Source: an uncultured Rhodopila sp. (GTDB lineage Bacteria > Pseudomonadota > Alphaproteobacteria > Acetobacterales > Acetobacteraceae). From it: 58,324 nt of DNA. Shown here in pieces: positions 52,255-58,324 of the stretch. Location: positions 1 to 58,324 of the forward strand of contig NZ_CAIWTY010000067.1 of assembly GCF_903915725.1 (NCBI RefSeq). The letters run 5' to 3'. Position 1 is the stretch's first letter. The number at the start of each line of letters is the position of its first letter. A program made the position numbers and the translations under genes. The notes under the pieces were generated by a model that saw only the letters and a program-made list of their open reading frames with translations, made no database searches and was not told the DNA's origin.

Positions 52255-52790
52255 ATGAACCTGTTCAGCCTGAAAGGCAAAGTTGCCGTCGTCACCGGCG
52301 GAAATGGCGGGATCGGCCTGGGCATGGCGCGCGGGATCGCCTCCCTCGGCGCCGCGGTCGTCGTCGCCGGGCGGAACGAAGACAAGGCCGCGGTGGCGCT
52401 GGCCGCGCTGCGTGAGATGGGCGTGGAGACGGTCTTCATCGCTGCCGACGTTAAGCAGAAGGCGGAGTGCCAGGCTCTCATCGCCGCGGCGGTGGAGCGG
52501 TTTGGACGTGTCGATATTCTAGTGAACAATGCCGGGACCTCGGTCCGCAAGCTGCCGCAGGATCTGGCGGAGGATGAGTGGCACCACGTGCTGGATACCA
52601 ACCTGAGCAGCGCGTTCTTCTGCTCGCAGGCCGCGTATCCGGAGATGGTACGGGTTGGTGGCGGCAAGGTGATCAATGTCGGCTCGATGATGTCGCTGTT
52701 CGGCGCGCCATATGCGACGGCCTATGCGGCGAGCAAAGGCGGCATCGTGCAGATGACCCGGGCCATGGCGACCGCCTGGGCGAAGGACAA
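52255..52790 (+). pseudogene. Truncated short-chain dehydrogenase
   Basis: The gene begins as a normal classical SDR: MNLFSLKGKVAVVTGGNGG, the cofactor loop TGGNGGIG, NNAG near 93 and Y-A-A-S-K. It stops matching after A-W-A-K-D-N near residue 179. The next ten residues (YVDSLYEAHF) and the stop at 52822-52824 are foreign. About 70 C-terminal residues expected in a 250-residue SDR are missing. The break near 52790 is where the recombinase-bearing accessory DNA begins, so it was probably interrupted by that insertion. Confidence 0.8.
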
Positions 52791-53876
52791 TTATGTAGAC
52801 AGTCTGTATGAGGCTCATTTTTGAACCATTGGAATGAGACAATAACACGTTCAAGTTACTGGAAACGCTACATTTATCAAAGCGTCCCCATCCAGAGCCC
52901 ATACTGGCGAATCAGAATCCAAAATCTGTGCATAAAGATATCGTAGACGATTGCCAGATGCTCATTTTGTGGTGAACACCACGATAGTCAGAGTTCTGTT
53001 GGGCGCTGACGATACAGTCCGTCGTTTCTCACCAGCCGCCTGCTCGGCACCGGACCCCTGCCACCTTCTTCGTGATGGGTCTTACGTGCGCGCCTATTCG
53101 GCACCGCTCGTGTTCGGTGTCGGCGCACACAGGCTGCGCGCGGCGGCCGCGATCAATGCGCTCGACCACCAGCCTCACATCGCCACGATGCAGGGATGGC
53201 TCGGCGCTCTGCATGATCGCGCTACCGAGACCGCCAGGCGCCAGCCCGATGTCTGATATGCCTAGTTCTGTCTTCGGATGCTGGGTTGGCAGCGCATAAG
53301 CGTGCTCCGGTGGCGCTTGGACGATCACGGCGGAAATATACCCCAATCGCACCGTCTTAGACGCCTCGTTAAATGCTGGCACAAAAATTTTTGCGTCTCA
53401 TGGTAGGATTTCGTTCCTCTTTTGGTGTCGTGTTAGCACGGTTCTACTTGGGCGAATTCCTTGCCTCATATTTTCCATTTGAACTGTCGCGCATTTAATC
53501 ACCATACAAGGATTTAAATCGCCGTTTGTGGCCATCATGGCCGAAAATGTAACTTCACCAAAATCGGTACGCCTCCGAGCGCCAAGGATATCGGGCAGGA
53601 GCCAAGGATATCGGGCAAGGACAGTATAGCTATAATAAGCGTATTTATTAATTCTTGTCCTTGTCGCACCGCCATTTTGGTCCGATTTAATACACAAGAA
53701 TTCTGTCCTCTCCCCGAAGAAACGTCCGGCGGTCGGAATGATTTCTACTAATTTTTTTCTTGACGTGGCGCGAAGGGGCGGCATATCGAAAATGAAGTCA
53801 ACGTAGAGGGTGCCTAAATTTTCGTTTCGAAAAACGTGCAGCACACAGTTCTGTTACTACCTAAGAGGCGTTTGCG
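52791..53876. other. Left flank of the recombinase element
   Basis: About 1.1 kb with lower GC and no firmly supported gene. It contains a CTCATT/AATGAG inverted repeat right after the SDR break (about 52815-52840), a near-palindrome GTGGTG-AA-CACCAC (52969-52982) and a tandem direct repeat at 53581-53617. Open frames at 53029-53382 and 53398-53844 (both minus) have no good starts. A TTGACG at 53760-53765 may be the -35 box of the recombinase operon. Confidence 0.5.
53581..53617. repeat. Tandem 17-bp direct repeat
   Basis: Two exact copies of GCCAAGGATATCGGGCA (53581-53597 and 53601-53617) with a 20-bp period, about 260 bases before the first recombinase. It could be a recombinase-binding or attachment-related site, or simply a local duplication. 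Confidence 0.7.
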
Positions 53877-55391
53877 ATGGAATTGTTTATCATACGAAGA
53901 GCTTGGCTCGATGCCGAGATACTCGTCGATGGCTCGCCGCTGACCGTAGCGGGGGAGGTCTATACCTTGCCAGAGGCGGCACGTGCGGTCCTGGCGTACA
54001 ACGCCATCCCGGACGGCATGCCTTTCGTGCTATCCGCCAACGCGGCCTATGAGCCGACGGTGAGCGAATGGCTGCTGTCCTTGCCTGGAAACGGCTTTCC
54101 CTCTGAGAATACATGGTCCAGCTACGGACGCGACGCCGTGGTGTTCGGGAGATTTTTGCGGGAGGTCCGCGGCAAGACGCTTCTCGAGGCCGACGCGGAC
54201 GACATTCGAACCTACTACCGCGCCCGTAGGATCACGTCCGCGAAGCCTCTCAGCGCATCGTCATGGAACCGTGCGGTCTACGCGCTGGAGAGCTTCTATG
54301 AGCGGGCTGTCGACATGGAACTCATTCAGAAGCCGCCGTTCTCCTACAGGAAGGCCAAGGCGTCGTCGTTGCACCAGCGCTATGTCAAAGCCGGAGTTGT
54401 AAACGCGGCCTTAGAGAATGTGGGTTCCGGCCTGAAAATTAAATGCATTACCCTTGATGACTACCTGAAATTCCGGGACATCGGCCTGCGCGGTTTGCTC
54501 CCGGACGGGACCTGTGACCCTGAATTCAGGGGACGGAATGGCCTTCGGAATTCTGCGATCGCGGAATCCATGGTCGGGACCGGCATCCGCTTGTCGGAAT
54601 GCTCCTGGATGCTACTGGCCGAGTTGCCGGACCCGACGGCGCCGCAGTGGAACGGGTTCAGGGCGTGCAAGATGCAACTGGCCAAGCCGACGACCAAGGG
54701 GATCAAAGGGCGGGTGATCTGGTTCCCGATGCGCGTGCTGAGGGAATACGTCCGCCCATACATCCGTGAGGACCGGGGGAACCAAGTCAGCAAAAGCAGC
54801 GACAGAGGCTTATATCGGACGGTCAGGGACACCATCCGCGTGACGGCATGGAGGTCCACCGATTGTGTGATCGCGACCCTCGCCGGTCGCGAACGGCGGG
54901 GCTATGACGCGCTTACCCAGGATCAGCGGCGCCGAATGTTTTCCATCGACCGCGAGGGGATGATAACCGAGCCGGGATTGCTTTGGTTGTCCGAGTCCGG
55001 AATGGGCATCGACGGTGGGAACATCGAGAAATTTTTTGAACGCGCATGTGAGAGGTGTCTTCGCTTCGGCATCCACTTGTACGTCACGCCGCACATTCTA
55101 CGGCACACATTCGCGGTCTACATGCTCTCACATCTGATCAAAGAGGCCATCGGGGGCTTACCTGAGGTCAGGCGGCAGAAGCAAAGCCTTGATCAGCGGC
55201 TGTACCGAGAAATGTTCACCGATCCGCTTCGAACGCTTCAGCGACTTCTCGGCCATGCGAGCTACATTACGACTTTCGACTATCTAACCTACATCGAGGA
55301 AGCCGAGGATTTCGTTGAGAAAGCGGTCGCCTCTTGGGGCGATCGCCTTGGACCACCGAGCGAATTTCTCGCGGGGGACACAGTAGAATGA
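53877..55391 (+). CDS. Tyrosine recombinase, first of the trio
   Basis: A 504-residue site-specific recombinase. The N-terminal SAM-like core-binding region covers about 60-160. The catalytic domain carries Arg I R238 (TGIRLSE), the H-x-x-R box H406-R409 (HILRHTFAVYM), H460 (LLGHASYI) and nucleophile Y469 (TFDYLTY). All key residues are present, so it should be active. It breaks and rejoins DNA through a 3'-phosphotyrosine link. The ATG at 53877 has AAGAGG upstream, and its stop overlaps the next start (ATGA). It corresponds in position to RitA/TnpA-type proteins. Confidence 0.9.
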   Translation: MELFIIRRAWLDAEILVDGSPLTVAGEVYTLPEAARAVLAYNAIPDGMPFVLSANAAYEPTVSEWLLSLPGNGFPSENTWSSYGRDAVVFGRFLREVRGKTLLEADADDIRTYYRARRITSAKPLSASSWNRAVYALESFYERAVDMELIQKPPFSYRKAKASSLHQRYVKAGVVNAALENVGSGLKIKCITLDDYLKFRDIGLRGLLPDGTCDPEFRGRNGLRNSAIAESMVGTGIRLSECSWMLLAELPDPTAPQWNGFRACKMQLAKPTTKGIKGRVIWFPMRVLREYVRPYIREDRGNQVSKSSDRGLYRTVRDTIRVTAWRSTDCVIATLAGRERRGYDALTQDQRRRMFSIDREGMITEPGLLWLSESGMGIDGGNIEKFFERACERCLRFGIHLYVTPHILRHTFAVYMLSHLIKEAIGGLPEVRRQKQSLDQRLYREMFTDPLRTLQRLLGHASYITTFDYLTYIEEAEDFVEKAVASWGDRLGPPSEFLAGDTVE

Positions 55392-57355
55392 GCGTCCTGA
55401 ATATCGGCACGGGACAAGATTTAGCCGGAGAGGACGAGCTCGACATTTCGCTGTATCCACGCAGAGCAGAATTCGGTGTCGTTTCGGACCTTGCGGAGAC
55501 CGCTGAAGAGCGCGCAACCGCGCTGGCATCACTCACCTTCACCGCTACATTCGCAACCGGGCCAGTCCCATACGTCAACGTAAATTTCTCGACGTTTTTG
55601 CCACCTCAATTGGGACGCGAAATCGTCCAAATCCTGTGGGAAATCTCTCGTCCCAAGAGCCCGGCGGCGATGGCAGGTTCCAGTTTCGGCGGGCTGTACA
55701 ATAGTTTAAGGAAATTCGGATGCTTTCTGGAGCAGGTGAACGGTGATGGCAACCGCCAGCCAGTGACATCGCTGAAGGATATTGATTCTGCTCTGATAGA
55801 CATGTTTGAAGCAGATATGACCGCCGCAGGTCTGATTGAGAACACGCGATACAACACGTTATTGCGCGTCCGTACATTGCTTCTTATTGCCAAGCAAGGA
55901 GGGTTAACCTCAGAAAGTCTTGATGCTAGGCTGGCCTATGTCACCAAAACGGGTCACCCAAAATCCACTCCGAAAGATGACTATGACGACTATGTTGCAA
56001 ATCAGGTACGGGAGACAGCCAGGCGGGTTATTGATGAGGCGGTTCAGCGCATCACCGTCACAGGATCCGATCTGCTGCGTGAAGGACAGAATCCCGAGGT
56101 ATTCGGCTATCAACACCCTGGGAACATCCTCTTTGGCGTTATGAACGGCACTGTCCTGATTGTTCGTCCCCCTCTGGGGACGCCTCTGCGCACGGCGCTG
56201 CAGCCACCGGAAACAGCAATCGGTAGCCACAGCGCTCGCTCTCTTGAGGCTGCACAGAAGTTTGTCGACGTTTTGACGCTCATTTTTCCAAGCGCAGAGG
56301 ATATCTTCGCAGCCCTGGCCTATCTTTGTCTCGAAACCGGGCTACCACCGACCAGCATTCGATTTCTCAAGGTCGACTGCCTACGGAACGAGAAGAACGG
56401 CTTCGCCGATCTCATGTATGTCAAGGCCAGGAAGGGCGTCATCACTGAACTCAAGAAGCGTGTCTCGACTAAGGGGAAGTACTCGGTCGGCGCCGTGATC
56501 AAGAAGTTCATCACCATTGGCCAAGCTGCCAGGGCGCGCGCTGCCGAGAGTGAGCGGGATTATCTCTTCGTCGGATGCGCTCGCGGCAACAACGCTGTGT
56601 CTATGGGCTGCCGCCATCTTACTCTCGTGGCGACGGGAACCGAACATTCGCGAAGGTTCGTTGAGAAGCATGGCATCGTTGGGAGCGATGGCGCGCCGCT
56701 AAAGGACCTTGCTCTCGATCGGCTGAAGAAGACCTATACGACCGATCGCTACCGGAAGGTTGGTGGAAGTGTCACTGACGCAGTCGGCATGGACAAATCT
56801 CCAACAACCGCGGCGCTGTATTATGTGAATATACCGGGAACGGCGGATCTACATGAGCAAGTCGTCGCGAACGGTCTCAAGTCTGGCCTGGACGCAGCGA
56901 TGCAGCCATTCATTTTGGTCGCGGAGGACGAACTACGTCTGCGAACCGAGCCATACAAGCTGGCTGCTGACATAGGCATCAGCGGGGAGCAGGTGGACTC
57001 CATCAGGAATGAAGAGGGTGACGTCTGGTTCGCGTCCTGCCTTGATTTCCACGCCTCACCTTATGGTAGCCACGGTGAAGAGTGCCCGAGCCCAATTTGG
57101 GGCTGTCTGGAGTGCTTTAACGCGGTAATCGGGTCATCCAAACTACCGGCCATTTTGGCTTTTCTGAACTACGTCATTGGAAAGCGGCAAGAGATGAGCC
57201 TGACGGCCTGGGAGGCGCGATACGGGCAGGCGTATGCTAGAATCGTTGGTCAAATCCTGCCCAGGTTCCCCACCCCCGAGGTAGCCGATGCGAAGACGAT
57301 CGCCCAAGCCGACGCAGACCTCCTTTGGCTTCCAGCCGAACTCGTTCAGGGATAG
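55388..57355 (+). CDS. Large tyrosine-recombinase homolog, second of the trio
   Basis: A 655-residue TnpB/RitB-like protein. The catalytic region has Arg I R325 (PTSIRFLKVDC) and a C-terminal Tyr pair (Y478-Y479 in ALYYVN). However, the middle box reads RLKKTYTT where HxxR/RKT is expected, and the last His motif reads VGMDKS, so several catalytic positions look replaced. The C-terminal part (about 550-600) has Cys residues spaced like a zinc site (SCLDF ... ECPSPIWGCLECF), typical of this large subfamily. Translation is coupled to the first gene. It may be a structural partner rather than a full recombinase. Confidence 0.85.
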   Translation: MSVLNIGTGQDLAGEDELDISLYPRRAEFGVVSDLAETAEERATALASLTFTATFATGPVPYVNVNFSTFLPPQLGREIVQILWEISRPKSPAAMAGSSFGGLYNSLRKFGCFLEQVNGDGNRQPVTSLKDIDSALIDMFEADMTAAGLIENTRYNTLLRVRTLLLIAKQGGLTSESLDARLAYVTKTGHPKSTPKDDYDDYVANQVRETARRVIDEAVQRITVTGSDLLREGQNPEVFGYQHPGNILFGVMNGTVLIVRPPLGTPLRTALQPPETAIGSHSARSLEAAQKFVDVLTLIFPSAEDIFAALAYLCLETGLPPTSIRFLKVDCLRNEKNGFADLMYVKARKGVITELKKRVSTKGKYSVGAVIKKFITIGQAARARAAESERDYLFVGCARGNNAVSMGCRHLTLVATGTEHSRRFVEKHGIVGSDGAPLKDLALDRLKKTYTTDRYRKVGGSVTDAVGMDKSPTTAALYYVNIPGTADLHEQVVANGLKSGLDAAMQPFILVAEDELRLRTEPYKLAADIGISGEQVDSIRNEEGDVWFASCLDFHASPYGSHGEECPSPIWGCLECFNAVIGSSKLPAILAFLNYVIGKRQEMSLTAWEARYGQAYARIVGQILPRFPTPEVADAKTIAQADADLLWLPAELVQG

Positions 57356-57361
57356 CCGACA

Positions 57362-58222
57362 ATGGATCGCGTTGCTAGTTGTGCGGATGTCAGGACCGCG
57401 ACGGAAGCTGAGATCGCGTCAGAGTTCTGGGCTAACGAAGACGTGGTGGTGAAGGGGCACAAGATCCGCGAGGATATGCTGGAGGCCTCGCTGCCTAGGT
57501 TCGGCGAAAGCCGATGGGACTGCTCTCCGATCGTGCACCGACTCAATTCCGATAAGCGGGTCATCCTGTTCAACGACTTCGAGGACCCCAGACTTCTTGT
57601 CACCGCCAAGGAATACGCGGCCTTTCAACTTGATCTCGTGGGGCGTGGCGAACAAGGTTATTCCGTAGGGTCGATTATCAGGATGGTGGGCTGTATCCGC
57701 GACTTGTTTGCGTTTATGGAAACAAGATCGATCCAACTTGCAGACCTGACCCAGCAGGACTGCGATATCTGGGTTCGCTACCTTGGCTTAAAGGGGTTGA
57801 CAGCAGAAAATATTGCAGTCCACATCATGGCAGTGCGATCGCTCTGTGAGGCTGGAGACTTTCTGACTTACGGCCGAGTGACGTTCAGGCCATGGGGCCT
57901 CAAATCGGCTTCTAAAATTGCCAAAGCAGACACATCGAGACGCGAGAACAAAACTCCGCGCATCCAAGAGAGTGTCATGGCTCCCCTCCTTCGATGGGCG
58001 CTTTTATACGTCGAGGTGTTATCAACCAACATCATCGCGGCCTGCCAAGAATGGCAGGGGCGCGGGTCGTTTGAAAACGTGGTAAAATCCACATCTCGCA
58101 GAAGTCGCGATGACGTGTCGCGTATTCTCGAAGACTACGTTGCCGAATTGAGGGCGTCTGGCAGGTGTTTGCCAGGGAAAGATTGCGGCGGCCCCGGTTT
58201 TCTGGACAGTCGGATAAGCTAA
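57362..58222 (+). pseudogene. Third trio gene, truncated by an IS
   Basis: A frame of 286 residues starting six bases after the second recombinase. It looks like the N-terminal, core-binding part of a third recombinase (AKEYAAFQLDLVGRG and helical DNA-binding-like segments through about 200), but it contains no RHRY catalytic box. The reading frame is lost in IS3-type DNA near 58200. The intact gene would be longer, with its catalytic domain to the right of the insertion or lost. The trio element is therefore probably not self-mobile in this form. Confidence 0.75.
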
Positions 58223-58250
58223 AGTCTGACCGGTCCAAAGAGGCAGAGAC

Positions 58251-58324
58251 GTGGGTGTAAAGAGAAAGCAGCACAGCGCCGACTTCAAGGCGCGCGTGGC
58301 GATGGCGGCGCTGTCGGGCGAGAA
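58251..58324 (+). CDS. IS3-family transposase OrfA, 5' end only
   Basis: From a GTG at 58251 the frame reads VGVKRKQHSADFKARVAMAA, the conserved N-terminus of IS3-family OrfA (helix-turn-helix transposase subunit). The window ends inside it. The IS left end lies somewhere in about 58190-58250, probably near ctggacagtcgg at 58201. OrfB and the right end are outside the window. Confidence 0.85.
   Translation, partial: MGVKRKQHSADFKARVAMAALSGE

Larger units (their letters stand above)
52791..58205 (+). mobile_element. Tn554/RIT-like element with a recombinase trio (IS-interrupted)
   Basis: Three consecutive same-strand tyrosine-recombinase-type genes, coupled by an ATGA overlap and a 6-base gap, follow the interrupted SDR gene. 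This is the hallmark of recombinase-in-trio (RIT) and Tn554-like elements. The left border is placed at the SDR break; the right part is cut by an IS3-family insertion near 58200, so the right end lies outside the window. Borders are approximate, and terminal inverted repeats were not identified. Confidence 0.6.

Noticed and set aside
53029..53382. Minus-strand frame in the element's left flank beginning MPAFNEASKTVRLGYISAV
   Set aside because: The first 60 residues look protein-like and could be a fragment of an exported binding protein, but the rest decays into Arg/His-rich sequence and no family could be assigned.
53398..53844. Minus-strand 148-codon frame upstream of the recombinases
   Set aside because: The only full-length start is a GTG without a ribosome binding site. 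Composition is unremarkable and a tandem repeat lies within it.

Overview
The window is a high-GC bacterial chromosome segment, most likely from an alphaproteobacterium and plausibly from the Acetobacteraceae. That placement is an inference. It rests on a hopanoid-associated HpnN exporter, an alphaproteobacterial-type L31 protein, codon use saturated in G/C at third positions, and CoA/MaoC/nucleoside/ABC-importer catabolic genes typical of heterotrophic alphaproteobacteria. No rRNA, tRNA or CRISPR array is recognisable.

Layout. (1) 0.2-3.5 kb: hpnN with a small exported protein behind it, and divergent rpmE. (2) 3.5-7.7 kb: a lower-GC accessory island bounded on the left by a strong two-tier inverted repeat. 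It holds a zinc-ribbon protein of unknown function, divergent from a DNA methyltransferase fused to an Mrr-like nuclease domain, plus small unknown ORFs. (3) 7.7-29.9 kb: ordinary metabolic chromosome, with a MaoC pair, a metallophosphatase, a RelE/Xre toxin-antitoxin pair, a Baeyer-Villiger-type monooxygenase, a SWIM protein with a SNF2 ATPase, a TAP-type hydrolase, an agmatinase-type ureohydrolase, an M20 peptidase with DUF1345, an O-antigen-ligase-like protein with an acyltransferase, an SGNH hydrolase, a nucleoside hydrolase, an acyl-CoA ligase, an ABC solute-binding protein, a PPOX flavoprotein and a thioesterase. (4) 30-48.9 kb: a regulatory and housekeeping stretch dominated by two closely related membrane hybrid histidine kinases. 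The first has a perfect FNR-type box upstream and the second a 24-bp palindrome. Around them lie a lone receiver protein, a FeS photolyase relative, an RRM protein, a SixA-CHAD operon, a thermonuclease, an amidohydrolase, an SDR, an LLM flavin oxidoreductase and an EF-G-like GTPase. (5) 48.9-58.3 kb: a second accessory region. It has a membrane protein flanked by the EF-G-like gene and a decayed copy of that gene's 3' end, an orphan D12-class adenine methylase, an SDR gene cut off in mid-coding, and a trio of translationally coupled tyrosine recombinases. The third recombinase is itself cut by an IS3-family insertion that runs off the window.

How the genes fit together. The most notable accessory modules are the methyltransferase-nuclease fusion island (a candidate one-gene restriction-modification or defence cassette), the Tn554/RIT-like recombinase trio that appears to have landed in an SDR gene and was later broken by an IS, and a 22-codon hydrophobic microprotein gene with a textbook ribosome binding site at 40.8 kb. 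Dispersed palindromic intergenic repeats occur at several places. All family calls come from reading motifs by eye; no database search was run.
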